Assembly: GCA_910586845.1 (NCBI GenBank)
Contig: CAJUJV010000003.1
Location: 27,406 to 91,405 of the forward strand
Length of the DNA: 64,000 nt
Direction: 5' to 3'
From: an uncultured Hungatella sp.
Lineage (GTDB): Bacteria; Bacillota; Clostridia; Lachnospirales; Lachnospiraceae
The notes beneath the pieces are model-generated. The model worked only from the letters and a program-made list of their open reading frames with translations, had not been told where the DNA came from and did no database searches. Made by a program: the position numbers and the translations under genes. Shown piece after piece: positions 43,511 through 52,368 of the stretch (the stretch's first letter is position 1; the number at the start of each line of letters is the position of its first letter).

Positions 43511-44443
43511 TCAGTCCTCCCACAGTTTTTCCGGATACAGTCCCTGGTCTTTCAGCTGACGGATAGCCTGGACCACAGTCTCCTTGTCCTCTTTGTAAGT
43601 TACGCCGTACCACCGGTCCCGGCTTTCAAGGACCGTCACCTCGGCTCTGCCCTCTTTCAGGATCTCGTCCACTACAAAGGGCAGGAAGTACTCGCACTTT
43701 AAGGGATTTCCCGGAACCTCTCTCTCCAGAAACGCGGCAAAGCGTCTGTCAAGCTCATCCAGGATACCGGGGGTAAATCCCCACAGGTTCATGGACACCA
43801 CTGTGTCTCCCGGCAGAGTCACCCAGGTAGCCCCGTCGTCTTCCGTGTAAGCCCCGTCGTCACCCCGTTTCTCGATCCTGGTCCTCTCATGAATATCCAC
43901 CAGTTTTCCGTTATGATCCGTAGTGCAGACGCCTCTGGCCACATATCCGTTCTCCGTCATGGTGTTGTTCAGCTGATAGCCTACCATGGCGTACTGATAT
44001 TTCTCGTCATCGCCGCAGGTGGTCAGCTGGCGGTACATCTCCCTGAATGCCTGCTTTCCATAGTAGTCGTCTGCGTTGATCACGGCAAAGGGCTCATCCA
44101 CCACTCCCTTACAGCAGAGGATGGCATGTCCTGTGCCCCAGGGCTTTACCCTGCCCTCGGGCACGGAAAAGCCTTCCGGGATCCGGTCCAGCTCCTGGTA
44201 CACGTACTCCGTCCTGATCCGCTTCTCCATGCGCCTGCCTACATTCTCTTTAAACTCCTTCTCGATGGCCTTCTTGATGATAAAGACCACTTTCTCAAAC
44301 CCGGCCTCTCTGGCATCGAAAATGGAAAAATCCATGATGATATTTCCGTATTCGTCTACGGGATCGATCTGCTTCAGACCTCCGTAGCGGCTTCCCATCC
44401 CCGCAGCCATGACCACCAGTACCGGTTTCTTTCCTTCGCCCAT
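43511..44443 (-). CDS. sugar-1-phosphate nucleotidyltransferase
   Basis: This 310-aa NTP-transferase-fold protein has the pyrophosphorylase loop MAAGMGSRYGGLKQ with signature Gly/Arg/Lys residues, then WGTGHAILCC and AVINADDYYG with the metal-binding Asp. It probably turns GlcNAc-1-phosphate or Gal-1-phosphate from GH112 and the kinase into a UDP-sugar, taking the role that GalT-type enzymes play in the bifidobacterial pathway. It is first in a two-gene operon under the repeated operator. Confidence 0.82.
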   Translation of the reverse strand: MGEGKKPVLVVMAAGMGSRYGGLKQIDPVDEYGNIIMDFSIFDAREAGFEKVVFIIKKAIEKEFKENVGRRMEKRIRTEYVYQELDRIPEGFSVPEGRVKPWGTGHAILCCKGVVDEPFAVINADDYYGKQAFREMYRQLTTCGDDEKYQYAMVGYQLNNTMTENGYVARGVCTTDHNGKLVDIHERTRIEKRGDDGAYTEDDGATWVTLPGDTVVSMNLWGFTPGILDELDRRFAAFLEREVPGNPLKCEYFLPFVVDEILKEGRAEVTVLESRDRWYGVTYKEDKETVVQAIRQLKDQGLYPEKLWED

Positions 44444-44465
44444 AAGACTACCTCCTTTTTCTTTA

Positions 44466-44546
44466 AGTATACCTGAACAGCCCTTGAAAAATCAATAGTC
44501 TGCGGCTTGTTTTATTTGTATGATCGTTCCTTTTATTTGCACGATC
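44466..44546 (-). promoter_or_regulatory. promoter and direct-repeat operator of the nucleotidyltransferase-kinase operon
   Basis: On the minus strand TTGATT (44490-44495) and TATACT (44466-44471) are spaced 18 bp apart. Upstream of them, on the plus strand, TATTTGTATGATC (44513-44525) and TATTTGCACGATC (44534-44546) are direct repeats with starts 21 bp apart. This layout matches the sugar-binding-protein promoter. Confidence 0.6.
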
Positions 44547-44556
44547 CTCTTTTATC

Positions 44557-46542
44557 TCAAAGAGATTCGCTCCGGGCCTTCAGAGCTTCCTTAAGTCTTG
44601 CGATCTCGTTGGGATAATAGTCTGTAACCGAGTACTGTCCTGCTTTTTCCATGTATTCCAGGGCCTTTTCCAGATTCCCTCTCCTCTCCTCCACCTTGGC
44701 CAGATCCTCATAGCTTTCAAAACAATAAGGACAGCTGCAGGTAAATACCCGGCACTCTAGGGAGATGGCTCTGCGGGCCATCTCTTCGGCCTCCTCAAGT
44801 CTTCCCAGATGGACCAGAACATCGGAGATCCCTTCATAACTGCAGCAGTCGTCGGGATCTTTGTCAAGATCTGCTTTATAGTTTTCCAGAGAGCGCTCAT
44901 AACACTTCACCGCCTCTTCCCTGCGGCCCAGCGCTTCATATACCTCTCCCAGCTTCATGAATCCATATGTGCTGTCCGGAGCCAGCTGGGCGGCCTTCTC
45001 CAGATAAGGAAGGGCCTGTTCCTGGTCCTTCACCTCATTGGCCAGGAATTTACCCATAAGCCTCCAGCATCTGGCGTTTCCCGGAGACAGATCGATGGCC
45101 TTCTGATAATACTCCCGGGCCTTATGCAGATCCCCGGCCCGCTCATAGCACTGGGCGATCTCCCGGTATCCCCGCTCTGTCTGAGCAGGCCTTACCTCGA
45201 TATACCGGTTCAGACACCGGACGGCTTCCTCATACTTCTTTTCTCTGTAGAGGATATCCGAACAGAGGAGCAGAAGGGACCCATCCTCGGGCCATTTCTT
45301 CAGACACTTCCCGATCCATTCTCCCGCCTTCTGATCTTCATGGAGACGCTTTAAGAGCCGGCACAGATCTCTGGCTGACTGGAGATTTTCCAGCTCTGTC
45401 CCCGCCTCATAGGCAGTCACCGCTTCCTTCCATTTGCCCTGCTTCTGAAGGACATCTCCCAGGCTGTCCCACGCCTCACCGACGCCTCCCTGCCTTTCGA
45501 TCGCTTTCCTGAGCCAGGTCTCCGCCTCCTCAAATCTGTTGATGCGCTCCAGGGCCCGGCCCATACGGTAACAGATATAATAGCCGTCCTCTCCCTGGTC
45601 CATAAGTCCCCGGTACACGGCCGCCTCCTCCTCATAGCGTTTCAATCCCCGGAGAATCCCGCCTTTCAGATACTGTCTCCTGAAGGTATCCCGTTTTTCA
45701 ATGGCCTCCAGGACCCATTTGAGGGCCTCCTCATACCTCTCCATGTCAAAATAGAGCCAGGCGTATTCTTCACTTACCATTTCCGATCCGTCTGTTCTCT
45801 CATAAAGCTCCTTCAGGACTTTTTCCGCCCCGTCATAATCCTCCAGCTCACGGAGAGCCTTTGCATAGTCGTACAGCACCTGTGCCGGCCGGTATCCCTG
45901 CTCCATGATCTTCTCTGCCTCTTCCCGGACCTGTTCGAACTGATCCATGTCAAGAAGAAGCGCCAGGCGCAGGTTAAATGCTTCCCGGTGAAAACCGGCT
46001 TCCAGTGCCCTGGAGCACATGAGAGCCGCTTCTTTGGAGCGTCCGTCTTCCTCCAGGATCCGGGCCTGCCTGTAAAAGATCTCCGGATTCGGAGAAAATG
46101 TCTCCGCTGCCAGGCCATACAGCTCCAGGGCCTTCTCCCTGTGGCCTGCAAGTCTGTAGTCTTCTGCCAGATCCATATACAGTTCCAGGGATCTGTTCTT
46201 CTCCTCGCAGCTGTCCCAGATGGCTTTTCTGCATTCCAGAGCCTTCTCATAGTCCTGCAGGCGGCTGCAGCTCTCCGCCATCATATACAGCCACTGCCCC
46301 GTCTTGTCCTGGGGAGGCTCCACCTGACTGAGAAGCTCACGGACTCTGTCATAGCGCTTTCCATCCCAGCAGACCACTGCCAGCTCCCAGGGATCCTGGC
46401 TGCCTTCCTCCTCCAGCTGAACGGACCAGGCTCTTGCCACCTTTATGATCTGTTCCTCCAGATAATCCCAGGATTCCTCTGTGCAGGCCCTGGCCCGTTT
46501 CAGCATGCCCAGAGCATCCCTCAGGCAGTTTTTTTTCTCCAT
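44557..46542 (-). CDS. tetratricopeptide repeat protein
   Basis: This 661-aa soluble protein consists almost wholly of TPR-like helix pairs with the W-G-Y-A-P pattern, e.g. EAWDSLGDVLQKQGKWKEAVTAYEAG and KAREYYQKAIDLSPGNARCWRLMG, spread from about residue 60 to the end. No signal peptide or catalytic domain is visible. It probably works as a protein-binding scaffold. It directly follows the J-domain gene, so the two may act together. Target unknown. Confidence 0.8.
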   Translation of the reverse strand: MEKKNCLRDALGMLKRARACTEESWDYLEEQIIKVARAWSVQLEEEGSQDPWELAVVCWDGKRYDRVRELLSQVEPPQDKTGQWLYMMAESCSRLQDYEKALECRKAIWDSCEEKNRSLELYMDLAEDYRLAGHREKALELYGLAAETFSPNPEIFYRQARILEEDGRSKEAALMCSRALEAGFHREAFNLRLALLLDMDQFEQVREEAEKIMEQGYRPAQVLYDYAKALRELEDYDGAEKVLKELYERTDGSEMVSEEYAWLYFDMERYEEALKWVLEAIEKRDTFRRQYLKGGILRGLKRYEEEAAVYRGLMDQGEDGYYICYRMGRALERINRFEEAETWLRKAIERQGGVGEAWDSLGDVLQKQGKWKEAVTAYEAGTELENLQSARDLCRLLKRLHEDQKAGEWIGKCLKKWPEDGSLLLLCSDILYREKKYEEAVRCLNRYIEVRPAQTERGYREIAQCYERAGDLHKAREYYQKAIDLSPGNARCWRLMGKFLANEVKDQEQALPYLEKAAQLAPDSTYGFMKLGEVYEALGRREEAVKCYERSLENYKADLDKDPDDCCSYEGISDVLVHLGRLEEAEEMARRAISLECRVFTCSCPYCFESYEDLAKVEERRGNLEKALEYMEKAGQYSVTDYYPNEIARLKEALKARSESL

Positions 46543-46573
46543 AAAGCTGCCGCACAGCTGCCAGTATCCGGAA

Positions 46574-47440
46574 TTATCCGGCTCCTCTTTTACCAGTCCC
46601 CCCCAGGATGTCCTCCAGCTCCTCGTCGTCTACCTGTTCCCGCTCTGTCTCCAGAGCCAGCCGGGCATACCAGTATCTGGCGGAGGCCAGGTCTCCGTGT
46701 GTCTTATAGAGCTGTTCTGCCAGCTTCCAGGTCTCTTCTTCCTTCCCCTGAATCATGGAAAAATGGCGGATCTTCAGCACAGTCAGATCCGGATGATCCA
46801 TATCCATGGCCTCCAGCTCCCCGATGGTCTTCTCCGCCAGCTCCCGGTCCTTGTCTCTCAGAGCCGAGCGCAGCTGAAAACATGCTTCAAAAAATCCCTC
46901 ATAGTCAAAATCATCCCGCACAGGAGTCCTGTCGTATCGGAAAGAATCCTCTTCCCTGATGCGGTACATCAGATATCTGACAAATCCTTCCGAAAAACGG
47001 CGGTACAATTCCTCCTCTGCCTCCTGCCAGCCGAAAATCTGATCCAGGGCCTGGTAGCAGTCATGAGGTATATGGAAATGATTCATCAGAAAACCGAGCA
47101 GAGCCCATCCGGCCTCCTTCTGGGTCTCCAGATCCTGACACACGGAAGCAGAGGCCAGTGTTTTCCACTGGTCCGGACAGATACGTCTTCCGAAATCCCG
47201 GTACACCTCCCCGGCCTCTTTCACCAGATCCCGCAGCTCCCTGCTGTCCATCATGGCTGTTTCCTGAGCCCCTGCCGTTTCCGCAGCGATTTCTAAAGCC
47301 TCCTCCATGGCCTGTCTCAGAGCCCTGAAGCCTTCCGGGTTCTCCTCCGGATGAAAATGAGGAAGCTGCTTATAATAAGCCTTCCGGATTTCCTCCTGAT
47401 CCTCCGTCTTCCTGATTCCCAAAATCTCCCAGCAATCCAT
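46574..47440 (-). CDS. J-domain protein with HPE instead of HPD
   Basis: This 288-aa protein has an N-terminal J-like domain: CWEILGIRKT, IRKAYYKQLPHFHPEENPEGFRALRQAM. The HPD motif needed to stimulate DnaK reads His30-Pro31-Glu32. The remaining ~230 aa are helical with no Zn-finger or client-binding domain of DnaJ. Its start codon overlaps the truA stop by 1 bp (TAATG), so translation is probably coupled, and the TPR gene follows 31 bp later. Confidence 0.7.
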   Translation of the reverse strand: MDCWEILGIRKTEDQEEIRKAYYKQLPHFHPEENPEGFRALRQAMEEALEIAAETAGAQETAMMDSRELRDLVKEAGEVYRDFGRRICPDQWKTLASASVCQDLETQKEAGWALLGFLMNHFHIPHDCYQALDQIFGWQEAEEELYRRFSEGFVRYLMYRIREEDSFRYDRTPVRDDFDYEGFFEACFQLRSALRDKDRELAEKTIGELEAMDMDHPDLTVLKIRHFSMIQGKEEETWKLAEQLYKTHGDLASARYWYARLALETEREQVDDEELEDILGGTGKRGAG

Positions 47441-48927
47441 TATCTCTCTCCTTCTTTAAACCGGGCCTCTGTCACATACCATCTGGATGTCACTGCCTCG
47501 GTGGAAAAACCCATGGCTTTGTATAAGGAATACGCCGCCGTGTTACTGTTTGATACCCCAAGAGAAAGGGTCCTGATACCGTACCGGGCCGCTGCTGCTT
47601 CCACCTGCCTCAGCATCTTCTTCGCCAGTCCCCTGCCCCGGAACTCATTGAGGATCCCCAGGCTGTCGATCTCCAGTTCCTGTTCCTTCTCGATGAGCAT
47701 CACGAAACCTATGGTCTGGCCCTGATTCTTCACAAAATACAGGTGCCATCTGCTGTTGGCCAGCCACTGGCGGATCTCATCCTCTGTCAGGGTAGCCGAG
47801 TTGGGAACGTGATAGAAGATCTCATTATAGAGGCTGCACAGGACGGATACCTGCCAGGGATATACTTCCTCCCACTCATCGCTCCACTCTTCCCCCTGAC
47901 CCGGAGTCAGGGTCTTCTTCATCATCAGCATATCGTGTCCGTGGCGGAAGGTATAATGTCCGTACTTCTTTTCCGGGATGATCCGGTCCGTCTCTTCCTT
48001 GTCACACACATACACCTGCCTGGCCCCGTTGCGCACGGCTTGGTGAGTGACCCTGGTCAGCAGCCGGTCAAAATCTTCCTCTCTGCACCGGTTGATAAAT
48101 ATGTAAGCCTTTTTCTTGGCCGGGATCTCCGTCTGGATCAGCTGGTAATCCCAGTCTTCATTTTTTCCTGTGATCTTCTTTCTCAGCTCCGTCTCATACT
48201 TCATTCCCATGAGAGTCAGGCCTCTCGCAGGAGCCGTAGGGCCCGCCGCCTGACGGTTCCTGGCCCGGAGAATCTCTTTCACGTGTTCCGGGGGATACAC
48301 TTCCATGCCCACCTTCATGAGGGTTCCCGCAATGATGCGCACCATATTGTACAAAAATCCGCTTCCGCTGATCCGGATGGTGATCATATCCTTCTCCTCG
48401 ATCACATCGGCCCGGTAAATGGTCCGGACCGTCTCCTCTGCCTGCCCTCTCACAGTGCAGAAGCTTTTAAAATCATGCTCCCCTACCAGATAGGAAGCCG
48501 CCCTGCGCATCTTTTCCACATTGAGAGGAAAATAACAGAAGTGGGAATACAGTCTCAGGGTCGGCATATTCACCTTCCTGTTCAGGATCCTGTATTCATA
48601 GGTCTTGACACAGTTCTGCTTTCTCGGATGCCAGTCCCCGGCCACTTCCTCCGAGGACAGGACCCGTATATCTTCCGGCAGGCGCTGATTCAGCGCAAAG
48701 CAGATCTTGTCTGCCGGCATACGGTTTTCCGTATCAAAAACCGCCACATTGCCTTCTGCATGTACCCCCGAGTCTGTTCTGCTGGCTCCTTCCACCGCTG
48801 TCTGCTCCCCCAGAAGCTCCGTCAGGGTCCTGTTCAGCATCTCTTCAATGGTGATGCCGTTAGTCTGGAACTGCCACCCGCAGTAGTTGGTCCCGTCATA
48901 GGCCAAAACCATTTTTACACGTTTCAT
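47440..48927 (-). CDS. truA: tRNA pseudouridine synthase A fused to a GNAT acetyltransferase
   Basis: This 495-aa protein has a full TruA in residues 1 to about 245, with the catalytic Asp52 in RTDSGVHA and the RNA-binding SGSGFLYNMVRII motif; it would make pseudouridine at tRNA positions 38-40. The second half, about 260-495, is a GNAT-type acetyltransferase with AYIFINRCREEDFD, FYHVPNSATLTEDE and the acetyl-CoA loop EFRGRGLAKKML. Ordinary TruA proteins end near 245-270 aa. The ATG at 48927 follows GGAGGG; GTG 48933 is too close to it. It sits in the conserved position after ecfT. Confidence 0.88.
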   Translation of the reverse strand: MKRVKMVLAYDGTNYCGWQFQTNGITIEEMLNRTLTELLGEQTAVEGASRTDSGVHAEGNVAVFDTENRMPADKICFALNQRLPEDIRVLSSEEVAGDWHPRKQNCVKTYEYRILNRKVNMPTLRLYSHFCYFPLNVEKMRRAASYLVGEHDFKSFCTVRGQAEETVRTIYRADVIEEKDMITIRISGSGFLYNMVRIIAGTLMKVGMEVYPPEHVKEILRARNRQAAGPTAPARGLTLMGMKYETELRKKITGKNEDWDYQLIQTEIPAKKKAYIFINRCREEDFDRLLTRVTHQAVRNGARQVYVCDKEETDRIIPEKKYGHYTFRHGHDMLMMKKTLTPGQGEEWSDEWEEVYPWQVSVLCSLYNEIFYHVPNSATLTEDEIRQWLANSRWHLYFVKNQGQTIGFVMLIEKEQELEIDSLGILNEFRGRGLAKKMLRQVEAAAARYGIRTLSLGVSNSNTAAYSLYKAMGFSTEAVTSRWYVTEARFKEGER

Positions 48928-48940
48928 AAACACCCCTCCG

Positions 48941-49741
48941 CTATCTGACCGTCTTCACTCCGATGATTGCTGCCAGATAAATCCCGTAAATTATATAAGC
49001 CATATAGTCTCTCCTGTTATAGCGGAGAGGCTTCATTTTTGTCCTTCCCTCACCGCCTCTGTAGCATCTGGCCTCCATGGCCATAGCCAGATCCGTGGCC
49101 CGGCGGAACGCGGAGATAAACAGAGGCACCAGAAGAGGGATCATGCTTTTTGCCTTCTGGATCAGATTTCCGCTCTCAAAGTCTGCCCCTCTGGCCATCT
49201 GGGCCTTCATGATCTTGTCCGTCTCCTCCACCAGGATGGGGATAAAACGCAGGGCGATGGACATCATCATGGAGATCTCGTGAACCGGCACCTTCACCTT
49301 CTTCAGAAAACCGAGACTTTTCTCCAGACCGTCGGTCAGCTGATTGGGCGTGGTGGTCAGGGTCATAATAGAAGAGCCGATGACCAGATAGATAAGCCTC
49401 AGTCCCATAAAACAGGACATGCGCAGCCCCTCCCTGGTGATCCTGAGAAATCCCAGCTTTATCAGGACCTGGCCGTCGGTCAGAAACAGGTTGAAACTGA
49501 CGCTGATCAGCAGCAGAAAAACAATAGCTTTCAGCCCTCTGACCATAAAGGAAAACGGAACTCTGGACATCTTTATGGCCGCTGCCAGAAAGGCCGTGGC
49601 TATGACATAAGCTCCGATACTGTCTGCAAGAAACAGAGAAATGATAAACACCATGGTGCCGAACAGCTTGGTCCGCGGGTCCATGCGATGGAGAACGGAA
49701 TCCACCGGATAATATTGTCCTAATGTAATGTCTCTAATCAT
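48941..49741 (-). CDS. ecfT: energy-coupling factor transporter transmembrane protein EcfT
   Basis: This 266-aa membrane protein has about five helices and the two coupling-helix motifs with ARG: KAQMARGADFE and AMEARCYRGG. It connects the EcfA ATPases with vitamin-binding S components, none of which are encoded here. Its start overlaps the end of ecfA2 by 8 bp. The order ecfA1-ecfA2-ecfT-truA follows B. subtilis. Confidence 0.95.
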   Translation of the reverse strand: MIRDITLGQYYPVDSVLHRMDPRTKLFGTMVFIISLFLADSIGAYVIATAFLAAAIKMSRVPFSFMVRGLKAIVFLLLISVSFNLFLTDGQVLIKLGFLRITREGLRMSCFMGLRLIYLVIGSSIMTLTTTPNQLTDGLEKSLGFLKKVKVPVHEISMMMSIALRFIPILVEETDKIMKAQMARGADFESGNLIQKAKSMIPLLVPLFISAFRRATDLAMAMEARCYRGGEGRTKMKPLRYNRRDYMAYIIYGIYLAAIIGVKTVR

Positions 49742-50594
49742 CTTTCCCTCCGCCCAGCAGCTTCAAAATAGCATCCCGTGCCTCCTCCACTGTGGTAATC
49801 TCGTCGTCAACCGGCACTCCCAGGTCCTTCAGCTCATGCATGATATAGGTGACCTGAGGCGCCGCAAGGCCCATGGCCTCCAGTTCTCTGTAATGTTCGA
49901 ACACTTCTTTGGGCGGACCGTCAAATGCTTTCTCCCCCCGGTTCATGACGATCAGCCTGTCCGCGTATCTGGCCATGTCCTCCATACTGTGAGACACCAG
50001 GATAATGGTCATGTTCCTCTGTCTGTGGAGCTGACGGATCTCCTCCAGGATCTCATCCCTTCCTTTTGGATCCAGGCCTGCAGTAGGTTCATCCAGGATC
50101 AGCACCCGTGGATCCATGGCCAGAACGCCTGCTATGGCCACGCGCCGCTTCTGGCCTCCCGACAGTTCAAAGGGAGACTGTTCCCAGTATCTCTCCTCAA
50201 GTCCCACCAGCTTCAGCGCCTCTCTGGCTCTCTGCTTTGCTTCTTCTCTGCCCAGCCCCAGATTTTTGGGGCCATAGCATACATCAGAAAATACATCCAC
50301 TTCAAAAAGCTGGTGCTCCGGATACTGAAACACCAGCCCTACTTTGGATCTCAGCTCTTTCAGGCTGTACCCCTCGCTGTGGATATCCGTTCCGTCATAA
50401 TAGACGGTACCTTCCGAGGGTTTGATCAGCCCGTTGAGATGCTGGATCAGAGTCGATTTCCCGGAGCCCGTGTGGCCTATAAGCCCTACAAATTGTCCGT
50501 CGGGGATCTCGAAATCAACATGTTTCAGGGCGTACTGTTCCATGGCAGTCCCCCGCCCGTATATATAAGTCAGATTCTCTGCTTTGATTGACAT
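49734..50594 (-). CDS. ecfA2: energy-coupling factor transporter ATPase EcfA2
   Basis: This 286-aa ABC ATPase has Walker A GHTGSGKST, Q-loop FQYPEHQLF, signature LSGGQKRRVAI and Walker B VLILDEPTAGLDP. It has the extended C-terminal region of ECF ATPases. It forms the heterodimer with EcfA1 that drives vitamin and micronutrient uptake. It lies 12 bp after ecfA1. Confidence 0.95.
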   Translation of the reverse strand: MSIKAENLTYIYGRGTAMEQYALKHVDFEIPDGQFVGLIGHTGSGKSTLIQHLNGLIKPSEGTVYYDGTDIHSEGYSLKELRSKVGLVFQYPEHQLFEVDVFSDVCYGPKNLGLGREEAKQRAREALKLVGLEERYWEQSPFELSGGQKRRVAIAGVLAMDPRVLILDEPTAGLDPKGRDEILEEIRQLHRQRNMTIILVSHSMEDMARYADRLIVMNRGEKAFDGPPKEVFEHYRELEAMGLAAPQVTYIMHELKDLGVPVDDEITTVEEARDAILKLLGGGKDD

Positions 50595-50606
50595 ATTCTT
50601 CTCCTG

Positions 50607-51488
50607 TTATCTTCGGATCTGTCCCGGAAATCTCTCTTCAAATACAGGGAGCAGACAGTCCATCAGTTCCTCCTGGGACAGGATTCCGTCGGGGATCTTT
50701 ACCCCTGCCTTCTTCAGCTCATAGGCCAGTTCTGTCACCTGGGGTACATCCAGACGGTACCCTTTCAGCTCATCCACTCTGGAAAAGATCTCTCTGGGAG
50801 TCCCGTCCATGACCAGCTTCCCGTCATCCATGACGATGACCCGGTCCGCATGGATCACTTCCTCCATATAATGAGTGATCAGTATCACGGTGATGCCTTC
50901 CTTCTGGTTCAGTTCCCGGACCGTTCTTATGACTTCCTTTCTGCCGTTGGGATCCAGCATGGCCGTAGGCTCATCCAGTACGATACATTCGGGCCGCATG
51001 GCCATGACTCCGGCAATAGCCACTCTCTGTTTCTGGCCTCCGGACAGCTTGTTGGGAGACTTATAGCGGTAAGCCGTCATTCCCACCGCTTCCAGACTCT
51101 CGTCTACCCGTCTCCAGATATCCTCCGTAGGCACTCCTATATTCTCGGGGCCGAATCCCACGTCCTCCTCCACCACATTGCCGATAATCTGATTGTCCGG
51201 ATTCTGAAATACCATACCTGCCTTCCTCCGGATCTCCCACACTGCCGTCTCGTCGGAAGTGTCCATACCTGACACCCAGACCGTGCCCTCTGTAGGGGTC
51301 AGGATCCCGTTAATATGTTTGGCAAAGGTAGATTTCCCGGAACCGTTATGCCCCAGGACCGCCACAAAACTTCCTTTCGCAATATCCACATCCAGATTGT
51401 CTATGGCCCTGTCCACCTCTTCGATGTTCTCTTCCTCGTCTCTTCTTATATAATCATATATCAGCCTGCTCGCTTTAATAATTCCCAT
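50607..51488 (-). CDS. ecfA1: energy-coupling factor transporter ATPase EcfA1
   Basis: This 293-aa ABC ATPase has Walker [11 protein letters not shown]-loop FQNPDNQII, signature [11 protein letters not shown] and Walker [14 protein letters not shown]. The ATG at 51488 has AAAGG 7 nt upstream; the in-frame start at 51563 would run through the promoter. It heads the ecf-truA operon and has its own promoter, set apart from rplQ by two inserted cell-wall protein genes. Confidence 0.95.
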   Translation of the reverse strand: MGIIKASRLIYDYIRRDEEENIEEVDRAIDNLDVDIAKGSFVAVLGHNGSGKSTFAKHINGILTPTEGTVWVSGMDTSDETAVWEIRRKAGMVFQNPDNQIIGNVVEEDVGFGPENIGVPTEDIWRRVDESLEAVGMTAYRYKSPNKLSGGQKQRVAIAGVMAMRPECIVLDEPTAMLDPNGRKEVIRTVRELNQKEGITVILITHYMEEVIHADRVIVMDDGKLVMDGTPREIFSRVDELKGYRLDVPQVTELAYELKKAGVKIPDGILSQEELMDCLLPVFEERFPGQIRR

Positions 51489-51522
51489 ATCTGACCTTTC
51501 TCTTCTTCTCATATGCTTTTTC

Positions 51523-51551
51523 ATTGTAGAAGAATTTACTTCAATAGTCAA
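51523..51551 (-). promoter_or_regulatory. promoter of the ecfA1A2T-truA operon
   Basis: On the minus strand TTGACT and TACAAT are separated by 17 bp, 35 bp upstream of ecfA1. Confidence 0.75.
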
Positions 51552-51560
51552 GCTAAAGCC

Positions 51561-51605
51561 CAAAAAAGAAGAGGACCCCTGAAATCGGGAATCCTCCTCT
51601 TTTTA
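51561..51605 (-). terminator. terminator after the cell-wall-binding protein pair
   Basis: On the minus strand AAAAAGAGGA ... TCCTCTTCTTTTTT forms a stem with an inner CCCGA/CAGGG part and ends in a T-run. It lies just after the stop at 51606. Confidence 0.8.
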
Positions 51606-52349
51606 TCACTGAACCCACATACCGGCTTCATTTAACCGGTATCCGTCGATCTCCGTATTGGTCAGCATCTTTCCTTCACTGTCCAGGTAGTACCACTCTC
51701 CCGGATTTACCTGCTTCCAGCCGGTTACCATAGCTCCGTCCTGATCCAGGAAATAGCGGCTTCCGTTGCTGTCCAGCCATCCGGTCTGCATCACGCCTTC
51801 CTCGTTGAGATAATACCATCTGGAATCCAGCTGCTGCCATCCGGTCTGCGCAAACCCATCCTGATTAAAATAATACCAGCTGCTCTGCACCAGATACCAC
51901 TGGTCCGTCACATAGTTTCCGTCTTCTTTCTGGTACTTCTTTCCCTGGCTGAAGGTCCTCCATCTGCCCCGGGTATCTCCCAGGCCTGTGGCCTGATACT
52001 CATCGGACTCCACCCATTCTCCGGCGCTGTACTTTTTCTGGCCTGACTTGGGAACGGCCCGGACGGAAAAATTGTACCAGGAACCGTCATCCATATAACT
52101 GCTGAAATCCGCTTTGGTTCCCGTCACCGTAAGAGTCTTTACATGGATGTCTCCATTGACATACAGTCTTACCTGATATTCCCTGGCCTTATCCACTTTC
52201 TTCCAGCGGGCCACCCCTGTCTGGCTGCTGTCCCAGTAGGCTTCTTCTGTGGCTCCCAGATGCTCTGCCGCCAGAGCCGGCATACAGCACATGATCACCA
52301 TCAAAACGGCTGCCGCCAGAATCTTCATGACACTCTTGCCATGTCTCAT
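51606..52349 (-). CDS. secreted cell-wall-binding repeat protein (choline-binding type)
   Basis: This 247-aa protein has an N-terminal signal peptide (ILAAAVLMVIMCCMPALAA). A beta-rich region follows with VARWKKVDKAREYQVRLYV, resembling a fibronectin-like fold, then several CW_binding_1 repeats of the form GWQQLDSRWYYLNEEGVMQ. Such repeats bind choline or other cell-wall glycopolymers. It has no sorting signal or enzyme domain. It is paired with a similar gene 19 bp upstream. AAGGAG precedes the ATG. Confidence 0.85.
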   Translation of the reverse strand: MRHGKSVMKILAAAVLMVIMCCMPALAAEHLGATEEAYWDSSQTGVARWKKVDKAREYQVRLYVNGDIHVKTLTVTGTKADFSSYMDDGSWYNFSVRAVPKSGQKKYSAGEWVESDEYQATGLGDTRGRWRTFSQGKKYQKEDGNYVTDQWYLVQSSWYYFNQDGFAQTGWQQLDSRWYYLNEEGVMQTGWLDSNGSRYFLDQDGAMVTGWKQVNPGEWYYLDSEGKMLTNTEIDGYRLNEAGMWVQ

Positions 52350-52368
52350 GTTCCCGTCTCCTTATGCT

